DNA from: an uncultured Verrucomicrobiales bacterium
Lineage (GTDB): Bacteria; Verrucomicrobiota; Verrucomicrobiia; Verrucomicrobiales; Akkermansiaceae
DNA length: 64,000 nt
Assembly: GCA_949373085.1 (NCBI GenBank)
Contig: CASICJ010000024.1
Span: forward strand, 26,089-90,088
Direction of reading: 5' to 3'
The first letter of the stretch is position 1. Each line of letters starts with the position of its first letter. The notes beneath the pieces were generated by a model. It had not been told where the DNA came from. It did no database searches and saw nothing but the letters and a program-made list of their open reading frames with translations. This document shows, piece after piece, positions 43,873 to 53,185 of this stretch. The translations under genes and the position numbers were made by a program.

Positions 43873-46800
43873 ATGAACAAGATTGAATCACCATGGATAT
43901 GCCGTCGCTGGATTATTGTGCTTTGCGCTCTGATCCTTGTGAGCCAAAGCTCCAGCCTCATAGCGCAGCAGGATGTTGGATTCATTGAAGATTTTGCCTT
44001 GGCTTCAGATCGGGAGAAAGCACTGCAGCTTTTGATTCCCGGAACAGAAGAATATTACTATTACCATGCCCTCTATTTTCAGAATGAAAGGAAGCTCAAG
44101 GAATTAAATCGTATTCTTGGAGATTGGAAAAACCGTTTTCGTAATTCGGGCAAAAGGAAACAGATTGAGAATCGCGAAGCCTTGTTTCGATATTCTGATG
44201 ATCCGGTAGCAACTTTGGCCTATCTCCGGCGCGAAATGGGGTTGACTCTTAATCATCAGCAGGAAGGTAAAGCGAGAGAAGTGAAATATCCTTCGATTCT
44301 GGACCCCAAATTTGTCTCTTGGAAATCGTTTCTTGATGATGCTTTGGGGCGTTCAAGTTCACTCCAAAATCTCCAAACGTCGGCATTTTATAGATTTTTA
44401 GAAGGGGAACCTAAGCTGTCGACCGCTGAACTGCGAGACCTCCTTGCCCGGTCCATGACTCCAGATCTGCCCAGTTTGATTTCGCTAATTCACACTGATC
44501 TCAAGAGTAAAGAAAGTAAGGGTTTTGGTGAATTTCGGATTCACCGTTTGCTAACGAAAGTTCAGCTTGAAGAGTTAATAGTATTGAAAGCTGACGTGAT
44601 TAATTCGGCTGCGTTTGTAGAAACCTACATGACTCGGTTACTTTCTAATGCCGATGAATCTATGGCAGCATCGCAGACTGTTCGTGAGGCCTATCTGACT
44701 CGCGCTGAAAGGTTTGTTACTGCCTTGCCCGCGTCGTTTAATTCCTTGAAGGTTCACGTTCTTCATCAACGTCTCATTCATGATCGAGTGCAAGGGAAAG
44801 AGAATGAAAAGCGATTTTTGGATTATCTAGCTCTTCCTCGAAATGTCAGTTACTTGAATCCCAAGTGGCGCGAAGAAGAACCGGTTTTATGGCGTTATCC
44901 TGCGGATTTGGGCCGGGATTATCGTAAGGTGACTACTTTTCCTTCCGCGCAAGGGGGGGATGAGCTTTTGGTGAAATCTTATCTTTTAAAGTTCCTGAAA
45001 GATGATCGGGATACGACCAAGTTTGCTCCTTATTTAAGTGAGAGTTGGCTTCGACGTGTCTTTGCTGAAAGTAAGATTACTAACGGAATTGGGAAGCCAT
45101 CAGATTGGGCTGCCCTACTGAGCCCATCGGAATTCCAAGCTCTGAAAGATCGGGTGGAGATCGAATTTGATAGGACGAACCAAGAAAGCTACGCCATTGA
45201 GGATGATGTGATCTTAAAAATGCATCTCAAAAATGTGCCTAAGCTGATTGTGAAAGTTTTTGAGATCAATACTTTAAACTATTACCGCAGTCTTGGGAAC
45301 GAGATCAGCACTGATATTGACCTTGATGGTTTAGTTGCGAACTTTCGCGAATCTCACGAATTTGATACAGCGCCTCAGCTAAAGACGGTAAAAGATTTTA
45401 AGGTTGCGGCAATTCCCAATCGCAGAGGTTTGTGGGTTGTAGAGTTTATTGGTAGTGGTAAAAGTAGTAGAGCGATTATTCGGAAAGGGGCACTTGGATT
45501 AATTAATCGTACAGTTCCCCAGGGAGAATTAGTTACGATTCTTGATGAGGCCAATCAACCTTTGAAAGGTGCCTCCCTTTGGGTAGGGAAAAGCCAATAT
45601 AAAAGCGATAAAAGTGGTCGCCTCATTCTTCCTTTTTCCAATAGTCCAGGAATTCGTTCTGCAGTGATTCAAGACTCTAGTGGTTATGCCACGATGGCTA
45701 AGCTGACTCTACCGCGCGAAGAGTATCGGATAACGGCAGGAATGCACCTTGATCAAGAGTCACTTCGGACTGGTGGTAAGGGGCGTTTAATTCTCCGCCC
45801 AAATTTGGAAGTTGCGGGTCAAACGATTTCACTCAGTGAGATTGAAAGTGCTGCGTTGGAGTTGAAGTCGACCGATCTGGAGGGATTTCCTGCGAGTATG
45901 AGCGTTGAAGGTCTCAAATTGATGAGTGATCGAGAATTTGTCCATGAATTCAGAGTGCCAGACCGTCTCGCAAATTTGGTAGCCACCCTTCGGGTGAAAA
46001 TGAAGATCGCAAGTAAAGGTGGTGAGATCATTGAATTGACTGATTCTAGTTCTTTTAAGGTGAATGAGGTGCTCAAGAGTGAGGTCGTCGGAGACCTCTA
46101 TTTGAGTAAAATTGACGGCAACTATCTCGTCGAAAGTTTTGGCCGGAATGCTGAACCGATTTCCGGGCAGAATCTTAATGTGACGTTCAATCACCGATCT
46201 TTTAAGAATCAGCGAAAAACTACTCTAAAGACCACGCAAAGAGGAGGTCTTGATCTTGGTCCTCTGAGTGGGATTGCAAGCCTCACGGTGCAATCCCCCA
46301 GTGGAAAATCGAGAACTTGGATTCTTAGAAATGATCGGCGAGATCAAATTGATAACGTTACTCTTTCCGGAAATCAGCAACTCAAAGTTCCGTTCGTAGG
46401 TTCTTTGAATCGACGGGAGGTCGCTTTATATACCCTGAGGTCCGGTGCATTTGTTGCGGATGAATACTCCCGTCTCAAACTAGTTGATGGCTATTTGGTC
46501 GCGACCCTTTCGCCAGGTGACTATCGCCTGATTTTGAAAGCCTCGAATCAGAGCGTGAACGTGCTCGTTGGAGGTGGCATGGTTTCGGAGGGTTATCTCT
46601 TTAACTCAGCGCGCATGCTCGAGCTGCCGGCGAGACAGGCCTCGCATCTGAAATCTGTTAAAGCTAATGATAAGACTTTAGAGATTGATGTGGCTGGTTT
46701 GGATCCGTTGACTCGTGTGCATGTCATTGCGACGAGATTTCTTCCAGAGAATGATCCCTTTGCCGCCCTCGGAGGCTCTCAAAGGGTAGGGCTTCGAACT

Positions 46801-49800
46801 GGAATGGCACGATTCCTTCCTAGCCTTTATATCAGTGGGCGTAATTTAGGTGACGAACTACGTTATATTTTGGAGCGACGTTATGCCCAAAAGTTTGCTG
46901 GTAATATGCTGAATCGACCCGAGATCCTCCTCAATCCATGGGCTGTTCGGGATACTGAATCGGGTGGAGAATTGCTGAGAGCCGGAGATAAATTTAATCG
47001 CGCACCAGTTCCGGCTGCCGCCCCGAGTGCCCGCCGGAAATCGGCGGACAAGGAAATGAAAGCCCAAGCTAGGGCGATTGGTTCTTCGTCATATGAGTTT
47101 TTAGGCCGGAACCCTGTTGTGATCCCCAATTTAGTCCCTAACAAAAATGGTCAGATTAGTGTGAAGATCGATGCTTTCGGTGATCGTCAACATGTTCACG
47201 TTCTCTTGGTTGACCCAGAAGGTTCAACTTATCGCAGCGTCTCCTTACCGGAGGCAAAGACCAAGATTCGTGACTTGCGACTCCTGACTAATGCGCTGGA
47301 CCCCAAGCGTCACTTCACCGAGCAGGAACAAGTCACTCTTTTGAAGAAAGGGAACACCCTGAAGATCCCTGATATCCTTAATTCAAAATTCGAAGTTTAT
47401 GATCACTTGGGGGCCGTTCATCGTTACTTTTTAACTCTCAAAAATGATTTAACTCTGAGAGAGTTTTCCTTTATTACTGAGTGGGATAGCTTAGCGGTCG
47501 GGGAGAAGCGGTCGTGGTATTCGAAGTATACTTGCCACGAGTTAAGCTTTTTCATCTCACGCAAAGACCCTGTCTTTTTCAAAGAGGTTGTGCGTCCTCA
47601 TCTTGCTAACAAAAAAGACCTCACTTTTATGGATGATTACCTTCTGGGTAATCTTTTGACTAAATATTATCAGTCGTTTGAATATGCACGACTTAATGTC
47701 GTGGAGCGGATTCTGCTAGTGCAATCAGATCTTGAGAGGAAGGAAGCTCTTGGTTTGGACCTCGAGGATAGATTGGCGCTGCGTCCACCAAATCTTGATT
47801 CGATGAAGCTTTGGTTTGGAGCTGCGGTGGGAGGTGGTGCCTTTGGTAATACTTATGCGGGAGAGAAGCAGAGCATGCTAGGCCAAGTAGTCGCGGCTAA
47901 CTCAGTGAATCCAATATTAGGTGAAAATCTTTCCGATGCTAGAAATGAAAAAGTATCCGCTGAAGCAGCGGCGATGCAGCTTGAATCGCAGGAGTCTGCT
48001 TCCAAAGAGGTTAGAAGCAAATTTTCCGCCAAAAGGAAGCAAGGTGGGGGAGATGATCCATTTCTTGTGGATTTGAATCAGGCATTGCAAAAAGTGAAAC
48101 AAGCTTACCGTGTTCTAGGGCCGACGAAGGAATGGGCTGAAAACAACTACTATCGTCTTCCTCAAAGTGAGCAGACCTATGAACTTGTAGTTGAAAATCG
48201 CTTCTGGCTGGATCTTGCGAGGCATGGAGTGGGCCCAGGTTTTGGTTCGCAGTATCTAGGAGAAGTCTCAGGCAGCTTCACGGAGATGATGTTCGCATTG
48301 TCATTCCTTGACCTTCCATTCAAGGCGCCAAAGCATCAAGATCAGATAGACGATGGGGCTCTCGAGTTTACGGCGGGTGGGAACGTGTTATTTTTCCATC
48401 GTGAGGTAAAGGAAGCTGGTATGGCTGATAATCGTCCACCTCTTCTAGTGAGTCAGAGCTACTTTCAACTGAATGATCGCTTCCGAATGGAAGACGGGCA
48501 AAAAATCGACAAATTCATTACTCAGGAATTTGTTCGAGGTGTTGTTTATGGGGCACAAGTGGTTGTGACCAACCCAACCAGTGCGCGTCAGCGAATTGAT
48601 ATTCTTTCGCAGATACCAAAAGGTGCAATCCCAGTTCGGGGGTTCAAGACCACAGCAACCCAGCGGGTGCAGCTTGAACCATATTCAACACATCGCCTTG
48701 AGATTGCCTTCTACTTTCCTGCTTCTGGAGAATTCATGATCTATCCGGCTCACCTTTCCAAGTCTGGTGCAGTGATTGCCCATGCTGATGGACTTACTTT
48801 CAATGTGGTTGATAAGCCAACGAGCATCGATCAGGCATCATGGGCTTGGATGAGTCAGTGGGGTGACGAGGCTGACGTTCTCAAATACCTAGAGAAACAA
48901 AACCTGCATGCAATTGATCTTATGAAAATGGCATGGCGTTGCCGGGAAGATGAAAAGTTCTTCGGAAAAGCGCTGCAGATCTTAAATGTTCGTGGCTTTT
49001 ATCATCCTGTCATTCAGGGGTATTCAGTGGCGCACAATCATAAAGAGGGGATTGGTCAACTGCTTTTGATGCAAGAGCGTTTTCTTGATCAATGCGGGGT
49101 CGCCCTTTCATGTGATCTGATCACGGTTGACCCGGTCAATCGACGTCGCTACGAGCATCTAGAATACAGGCCGCTGATTAATAATCGAGCTCACACTTTA
49201 GGAGGTGAAAACCGAATTCTTAATCCCGTCGTTCGTGGCCAGTATTCCCAATTTCTTAGGATGCTCAGCGAACAGAAAGATCTCGATGATCTCGATCATT
49301 TGGCCACCACCTATTATCTCTTTCTTCAGGATCGGGTTGCCGAGGCTTTGGCTCATTTGAAGCAGGTCAATCCTGCAAATCTAAAAACCAGGATACAATA
49401 CGATTATTTTCAAGCTTATGGAGCTTTCTACGAAGCTGATCTTCCTAAGGCTCGTCGTGTCGCTACCAAGTATAAGGAGTATTCGGTTGATCTTTGGCGC
49501 GATCGATTTGCCGATTTAACGGCTCAAATTAAAGAGCTTCAGGGGGCACAACTGGAGGTTATTAAAGAAGGGGATCGCGAGCAGGAACAGCAATTGGCGG
49601 CGGCTCTCGAGCCTTCTTTGAGTATTGGAGTAGAGGGGGTTCAAGCGACCCTCGATTTCCAAAATGTGTCCGAAGTGACTGTTAATTATTACGAGATGGA
49701 TTTGGAGTTTTTGTTTAGTACTAATCCATTTGTTTCAAGTGGAACTTCCCGTTTTTCGATCATTCAGCCAAACAAAGTAATATCGATGAAGCTAGAAGGT

Positions 49801-50181
49801 AAGAAGGGAGCGAAGGTATTCCAACTTCCTGCTGAATATCAGGCGAGTAATGTCATCGTAGAGGTGATGGGGGCTGGTAAGAAAGCTTCGTCCGCAGTCT
49901 ATGCAAATGAGCTGAAGACGACACTCAGCGATTCGATGGGCTTGCTCACCGTTCGTCATAAAAAGACCGATAAGCCCTTGCCTAAAGTCTACGTGAAAGT
50001 TTACGCCGATACCGCTAAAGGTGTAAAGTTCTTCAAAGATGGTTACACCGACCTACGGGGAAAGTTTGACTATGCTAGCGTAAGCTCCAGCGGAATCGGC
50101 GGGGTTCGTAAATTCAGTGTCCTCGTGATGAGCGAAGAGCAAGGAGCGACGGTCCTCGAGGCTTCGGTTCCCCAGCAGTAG
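43873..50181 (+). CDS. giant exported protein (2102 residues), alpha-2-macroglobulin-like in style
   Basis: Signal peptide near residues 12-31 (IVLCALILVSQSSSLIAQQ). Residues 35-430 are mostly helical. From about 430 to 1000 beta-sandwich modules follow, with text like macroglobulin and carboxypeptidase-regulatory domains (VTILDEANQPLKGASLWVG, KSDKSGRLILPF, SLSPGDYRLILKA-like LSPGDYRLILKASNQ). A Pro/Ala/Lys linker is near 1040-1065, a conserved region with FITEWDSLAVGEKRSWYSKY follows, TPR-like helices come at about 1740-1900, and a last beta module (KPLPKVYVKVYADTAKGVKF) ends it. No thioester CGEQ motif was seen. The gene stands alone between 257-base and 45-base gaps. Confidence 0.7.
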   Translation: MNKIESPWICRRWIIVLCALILVSQSSSLIAQQDVGFIEDFALASDREKALQLLIPGTEEYYYYHALYFQNERKLKELNRILGDWKNRFRNSGKRKQIENREALFRYSDDPVATLAYLRREMGLTLNHQQEGKAREVKYPSILDPKFVSWKSFLDDALGRSSSLQNLQTSAFYRFLEGEPKLSTAELRDLLARSMTPDLPSLISLIHTDLKSKESKGFGEFRIHRLLTKVQLEELIVLKADVINSAAFVETYMTRLLSNADESMAASQTVREAYLTRAERFVTALPASFNSLKVHVLHQRLIHDRVQGKENEKRFLDYLALPRNVSYLNPKWREEEPVLWRYPADLGRDYRKVTTFPSAQGGDELLVKSYLLKFLKDDRDTTKFAPYLSESWLRRVFAESKITNGIGKPSDWAALLSPSEFQALKDRVEIEFDRTNQESYAIEDDVILKMHLKNVPKLIVKVFEINTLNYYRSLGNEISTDIDLDGLVANFRESHEFDTAPQLKTVKDFKVAAIPNRRGLWVVEFIGSGKSSRAIIRKGALGLINRTVPQGELVTILDEANQPLKGASLWVGKSQYKSDKSGRLILPFSNSPGIRSAVIQDSSGYATMAKLTLPREEYRITAGMHLDQESLRTGGKGRLILRPNLEVAGQTISLSEIESAALELKSTDLEGFPASMSVEGLKLMSDREFVHEFRVPDRLANLVATLRVKMKIASKGGEIIELTDSSSFKVNEVLKSEVVGDLYLSKIDGNYLVESFGRNAEPISGQNLNVTFNHRSFKNQRKTTLKTTQRGGLDLGPLSGIASLTVQSPSGKSRTWILRNDRRDQIDNVTLSGNQQLKVPFVGSLNRREVALYTLRSGAFVADEYSRLKLVDGYLVATLSPGDYRLILKASNQSVNVLVGGGMVSEGYLFNSARMLELPARQASHLKSVKANDKTLEIDVAGLDPLTRVHVIATRFLPENDPFAALGGSQRVGLRTGMARFLPSLYISGRNLGDELRYILERRYAQKFAGNMLNRPEILLNPWAVRDTESGGELLRAGDKFNRAPVPAAAPSARRKSADKEMKAQARAIGSSSYEFLGRNPVVIPNLVPNKNGQISVKIDAFGDRQHVHVLLVDPEGSTYRSVSLPEAKTKIRDLRLLTNALDPKRHFTEQEQVTLLKKGNTLKIPDILNSKFEVYDHLGAVHRYFLTLKNDLTLREFSFITEWDSLAVGEKRSWYSKYTCHELSFFISRKDPVFFKEVVRPHLANKKDLTFMDDYLLGNLLTKYYQSFEYARLNVVERILLVQSDLERKEALGLDLEDRLALRPPNLDSMKLWFGAAVGGGAFGNTYAGEKQSMLGQVVAANSVNPILGENLSDARNEKVSAEAAAMQLESQESASKEVRSKFSAKRKQGGGDDPFLVDLNQALQKVKQAYRVLGPTKEWAENNYYRLPQSEQTYELVVENRFWLDLARHGVGPGFGSQYLGEVSGSFTEMMFALSFLDLPFKAPKHQDQIDDGALEFTAGGNVLFFHREVKEAGMADNRPPLLVSQSYFQLNDRFRMEDGQKIDKFITQEFVRGVVYGAQVVVTNPTSARQRIDILSQIPKGAIPVRGFKTTATQRVQLEPYSTHRLEIAFYFPASGEFMIYPAHLSKSGAVIAHADGLTFNVVDKPTSIDQASWAWMSQWGDEADVLKYLEKQNLHAIDLMKMAWRCREDEKFFGKALQILNVRGFYHPVIQGYSVAHNHKEGIGQLLLMQERFLDQCGVALSCDLITVDPVNRRRYEHLEYRPLINNRAHTLGGENRILNPVVRGQYSQFLRMLSEQKDLDDLDHLATTYYLFLQDRVAEALAHLKQVNPANLKTRIQYDYFQAYGAFYEADLPKARRVATKYKEYSVDLWRDRFADLTAQIKELQGAQLEVIKEGDREQEQQLAAALEPSLSIGVEGVQATLDFQNVSEVTVNYYEMDLEFLFSTNPFVSSGTSRFSIIQPNKVISMKLEGKKGAKVFQLPAEYQASNVIVEVMGAGKKASSAVYANELKTTLSDSMGLLTVRHKKTDKPLPKVYVKVYADTAKGVKFFKDGYTDLRGKFDYASVSSSGIGGVRKFSVLVMSEEQGATVLEASVPQQ

Positions 50182-50226
50182 AGTTTTTGAGCGCTGGGTT
50201 TTAAATTATAACCATCCTGTTATGGC

Positions 50227-50679
50227 CTACTTTTGGCCGTAAACAGTATCTGGATCAAAAGTCTTTTCGTCGTCCACAAAGTCAAGGTCGACTGGGTTAT
50301 TCTGCGGAAAGCTGACCGCTCGGTAAAAGCACGAACGGCGGCCCGTGTGGCAGGCTCCAGCCCCTTTTTGGGTGACGTAAAGAATGAGAGCATCCTGATC
50401 ACAATCGGTTCGGATCTCATGTATCTTTTGGGTATGACCGGAAGTCGCTCCCTTATGCCAAATTTCTTGGCGTGAGCGGGAGTAATACACGGCTTCGCCC
50501 TTTTCGATCGTCATCTTAAGGGATACCTCATTCATGTATGCCAACATCAGGGGCTCGCGTGTTTCATGGTCGATCGCCATCGCCGCAATAAGGCCCTTGT
50601 CATCAAACTTGGGTGCGAAGGCCCGAGTTTCGTCGAGCTCCTTTTTGTTTGGTCGGGGGGAGAACTGCACTTGGCTCAT
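50227..50679 (-). CDS. hisI: phosphoribosyl-AMP cyclohydrolase
   Basis: Opens the purine ring of PR-AMP in histidine biosynthesis. 150 residues from the ATG at 50679, which overlaps the stop of the upstream rhomboid-like gene as ATGA. Zinc-binding Cys93, Cys110 and Cys117 lie in TDCDQDALILYVTQKGAGAC and HTGRRSCFYRAV; the substrate segment AVYYSRSRQEIWHKGATSG is complete. No other his gene is in the window. The HisE part is absent, so this is the single-function form. Confidence 0.95.
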   Translation of the reverse strand: MSQVQFSPRPNKKELDETRAFAPKFDDKGLIAAMAIDHETREPLMLAYMNEVSLKMTIEKGEAVYYSRSRQEIWHKGATSGHTQKIHEIRTDCDQDALILYVTQKGAGACHTGRRSCFYRAVSFPQNNPVDLDFVDDEKTFDPDTVYGQK

Positions 50680-51548
50680 GATGTCGCAGGTTTGCCACCA
50701 TCTCCGAGATGGTCCAGACAATACTCATCTCCATTTTCAGCGACGCGGAAGTCGAGTTCGGGATTGCTGGCCTCGGTTCGGTTACAAATAACACAACGAT
50801 GAAGTGTTTGCCCCTCGCTGTCGTTACTTTGTGACTGGAATTTAACTCGCCGGGCATTCAGCTGGCTTTTGTATTTCCGCAAGTGATAGAAGCGGGGGAT
50901 AGCCCAGACGAGGTAGGGAAGAAAAGCGAGCCCGTAGGTCAAGAAGAGGGGAGGGAAGCTAAGGCATGAAAAAATGATCGTCGCTAGTGTTATCATGGCA
51001 AAGATCCAGACTTTGACCGGAAGAACAAAGAAAAGAAGGAATTCTACATTGGGGAAAAGAGTCGCGAATGCGAAAAATAGCGCGATGTAGAACATCTGAT
51101 TTGTTAGAATAGCTTGCGGAAAAAATCCAGTGGCCGAAAGGTAGAGAGCCAAAGTCTGGCAAATAATCGTAGTATAAACGTAGAGAGAAGCCCTGATTTC
51201 TCCCCACGCATTTTCCAGTGAATCACTGAAGAGAAAGGAAATTCTTAAAATGATGAACATGAAGAACGCACTAAAGACAGGACCATAACTGCGGGGGTCG
51301 ACGAAGGGGTAGAAAATCCAAGAAATCAGTCGCCAATACTGGCCGTTTGCGATGCCTTCAGGCGTCACCATAAAGTAGCTTGCTGTCTCTGGATTGATTA
51401 GAATCACAAAAAAGACCAAGCTTTGTAGCATGACAATGGCTCGGATGAGGCCGGGGAAGGCCAGCCATGAGAAGTTTTTTTCCAGATTTGCGTTTAGTCC
51501 CATCGGTGGATAAAGAAACCTGCAGTTCATCGAATTGACAAGCTTCAT
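50676..51548 (-). CDS. rhomboid-like membrane protein without catalytic serine, with C-terminal zinc-binding motif
   Basis: About 290 residues, six predicted transmembrane helices. GQYWRLISWIFYPF matches the rhomboid motif after helix 1 (WRLxT/S). Where a protease would have GxSG, the helix reads ILTNQMFYIALFFAFATLFPN, and no catalytic His stands out, so this is probably a pseudoprotease. The soluble C-terminus has CVICNRTEASNP and EYCLDHL, four Cys/His ligands for one zinc. The start is uncertain: GTG 51554, ATG 51548 or ATG 51503. Coupled to hisI through ATGA. Confidence 0.72.
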   Translation of the reverse strand: MKLVNSMNCRFLYPPMGLNANLEKNFSWLAFPGLIRAIVMLQSLVFFVILINPETASYFMVTPEGIANGQYWRLISWIFYPFVDPRSYGPVFSAFFMFIILRISFLFSDSLENAWGEIRASLYVYTTIICQTLALYLSATGFFPQAILTNQMFYIALFFAFATLFPNVEFLLFFVLPVKVWIFAMITLATIIFSCLSFPPLFLTYGLAFLPYLVWAIPRFYHLRKYKSQLNARRVKFQSQSNDSEGQTLHRCVICNRTEASNPELDFRVAENGDEYCLDHLGDGGKPATS

Positions 51549-51594
51549 CACCACTCAAAATGTCTCGAACTTGCTAGGATCTTGAGGTCGGCTC

Positions 51595-51621
51595 CCCTAG
51601 ACTAGGAACCTAGGGTTTTTT
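51595..51621 (+). terminator. terminator-like hairpin
   Basis: CCCTAG at 51595-51600 pairs with CTAGGG at 51610-51615, followed by six T. The stem is short and no plus-strand gene ends nearby, so it may be fortuitous or end an unannotated transcript. Confidence 0.2.
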
Positions 51622-51912
51622 GGGGTCGAGGTCACCGTTTTCAGGCTGGAAAATCTCAGTAATAGATTCATCGATTATTAAAAATCGACTGATCCGTTCG
51701 TGATATTCGTAGAGTTTTTGAACTTTCTTTTTTGGGGCAGTTCTTAGTCGAGGTTAACGCTGGATCCTGTGGGAAAAAACGGGCGAATATCTCCGACACT
51801 TGACGGGAGGATTAGCTTGGCGTAATTGCCCTGTGTTCGGTGTTCAACTAAACGCAGAAAATTTTTATTAGGGTGCGGATCCGTAACAATTGTGCGAATA
51901 GTTCGGGGGCCA

Positions 51913-51941
51913 TTTACTAAAAATAATTACAACTATACAAT
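51913..51941 (+). promoter_or_regulatory. sigma70-like promoter of the gcvH-like gene
   Basis: TTTACT (51913-51918), a 17-base spacer and TACAAT (51936-51941) fit the -35/-10 consensus well. The expected transcript start near 51948 is only about seven bases before the ATG at 51955, which suggests a nearly leaderless mRNA and fits the absence of a Shine-Dalgarno sequence. Confidence 0.5.
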
Positions 51942-51954
51942 ATTGTCTGCCATT

Positions 51955-52329
51955 ATGATTGCTCCAGCTGACCTCCATTATTCCCGTGATCATGAGTGGG
52001 TAAGACTTCAAGGCGAAATCGCTACGATTGGAATCACTGATCACGCCCAAGAGGAATTGGGTGATGTGGTTTTCGTCGAATTACCAGATTTGGGTGATAT
52101 CGATAAAGGCTCTCCTATCGCGGTTGTCGAAAGTGGTAGGGCTAACAGCGATATTTATGCACCAATTGCGGGGGAAATTATCGAAATTAACACTGATCTT
52201 GTTGTCGATCCTGCCAAGATTAATATCGATCCTTATGACACTGGTTGGATTTTTAAAATTCGCGTAAGTGATCCAGATCAAGTCAACGACCTTATGGATG
52301 CTGCTTCATACAGCGGGGTGATTTCCTGA
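51955..52329 (+). CDS. GcvH-like protein lacking the lipoyl lysine
   Basis: 124 residues, closely similar to glycine cleavage H protein over its full length: YSRDHEWVRLQG, IGITDHAQEELGDVVFVELP, SDIYAPIAGEIIEIN, DTGWIFKI. In H protein the lipoylated lysine lies in ESVKAxSDIYAP; here the text is VESGRANSDIYAP with Arg62 (codon AGG) in its place and Gly before it. It therefore cannot carry lipoate at the standard site. No gcvT, gcvP, lipA or lipB is nearby. The start at 51955 gives the usual N-terminus. Possible roles: regulator, scaffold, or decoy for the lipoate or glycine cleavage machinery; a recent loss of function is another explanation. Confidence 0.85.
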   Translation: MIAPADLHYSRDHEWVRLQGEIATIGITDHAQEELGDVVFVELPDLGDIDKGSPIAVVESGRANSDIYAPIAGEIIEINTDLVVDPAKINIDPYDTGWIFKIRVSDPDQVNDLMDAASYSGVIS

Positions 52330-52421
52330 TTTCTCTTTAAGAGACATTACAAGTTTTGGTGTTCGTAGGGAAGGTTGACAATATCGAAAGAGGCCGCAAC
52401 TCTTCCTCTTCCTCAAAGCCT

Positions 52422-52955
52422 ATGCCTAATCCTGAGATTGAAATTCCTGACTGGCCAGATTGGAAGCCGGATATTCATGCGACCCTCATGTTTGTTCATC
52501 AAGGGAGTCGGGTCCTTTTGATTGAAAAGCTGACCGGGATTGGCCAAGGAAAGATTAATGGGCCAGGTGGAAAGATTGATCCTGGCGAGACTCCCGAACA
52601 ATGCGTGATCCGGGAGTGTCAGGAAGAATTACACATTACTTGTCTGGATCCAACTAAGCGGGGTGAGCTATGGTTCGCAATGTCAGACCTGCCTGACATC
52701 CACTGTCACGTCTACACTGCAACCGAATTTACAGGGACGCCGACCGCGACGATCGAGGCCAATCCTTATTGGTGCGAGATTGATGAGATTCCTTTTGAAA
52801 GGATGTGGGAAGACGATTTCTACTGGCTAAGGCAGGTGCTCAATGGAGAAAAGTTTGATGGAAAGTTTCTTTTCACAGAAGAGAGGATCATCGCGCATGA
52901 TGTTGTCTTTGGTGAAAATTCAAGTCCCCGCTGGCGGGGATACTCTGAAGCCTAG
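52422..52955 (+). CDS. Nudix hydrolase, MTH1/8-oxo-dGTP diphosphatase-like
   Basis: 177 residues from the ATG at 52422 (MPNPEIEIPDWPDWKPDI); the frame opens at 52356. The Nudix box is complete: GGKIDPGETPEQCVIRECQEELHI, with the three catalytic glutamates. QGKINGPGGK before it and the late WMxED-like MWEDDFYWL are typical of the MutT/MTH1 group that clears oxidised nucleotides; substrate by similarity only. 92 bases behind the gcvH-like gene. Confidence 0.85.
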   Translation: MPNPEIEIPDWPDWKPDIHATLMFVHQGSRVLLIEKLTGIGQGKINGPGGKIDPGETPEQCVIRECQEELHITCLDPTKRGELWFAMSDLPDIHCHVYTATEFTGTPTATIEANPYWCEIDEIPFERMWEDDFYWLRQVLNGEKFDGKFLFTEERIIAHDVVFGENSSPRWRGYSEA

Positions 52956-53185
52956 TTTTCGAGAAAAGGGTTCTGTTTTGAAGACTTGGTTTTTTGATTA
53001 ATTCTAAGATTCTTCTTGGTTTGAGCTTGTTTGTCATTGTCTCGCTGAAGACTGGGCGAGGGGCTATTCATATTGGTGGCCCAGAGCTCTAGAAAGAAAC
53101 GTTTTTCAGTCGTGAATAGTGGTTCTGATCGGCTGTTTAGGTACCTAAAGGTGATCGACATTTGAAGTGTCACAAGGAGAAAGAT
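52956..53185. other. uncharacterised stretch between Nudix gene and VIT remnant
   Basis: 230 bases. A minus-strand frame (52952-53173, GTG start) could give 73 residues, but its Lys/Gln/Asn-rich text matches no family and no ribosome binding site supports it. Probably decayed sequence linked to the neighbouring VIT pseudogene. Confidence 0.4.

Larger units (their letters stand above)
51549..51954. other. intergenic region before the gcvH-like gene
   Basis: 406 bases between divergent genes. It contains a terminator-like hairpin at 51595-51621 and a promoter-like pair at 51913-51941 (separate entries). The frame of the gcvH-like gene is open through 51826-51954, but that text has no family features and is not taken as coding. 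Confidence 0.5.

Noticed and set aside
51826..51954. N-terminal extension of the GcvH-like protein
   Set aside because: The added residues are basic and without similarity to H protein; the promoter-like pair lies inside this stretch, so it would not be transcribed as coding.
52952..53173. 73-codon minus-strand gene behind the VIT relic (possible sortase remnant)
   Set aside because: The text shows no sortase or other motif and is Lys/Gln/Asn-rich, so no identity can be claimed.
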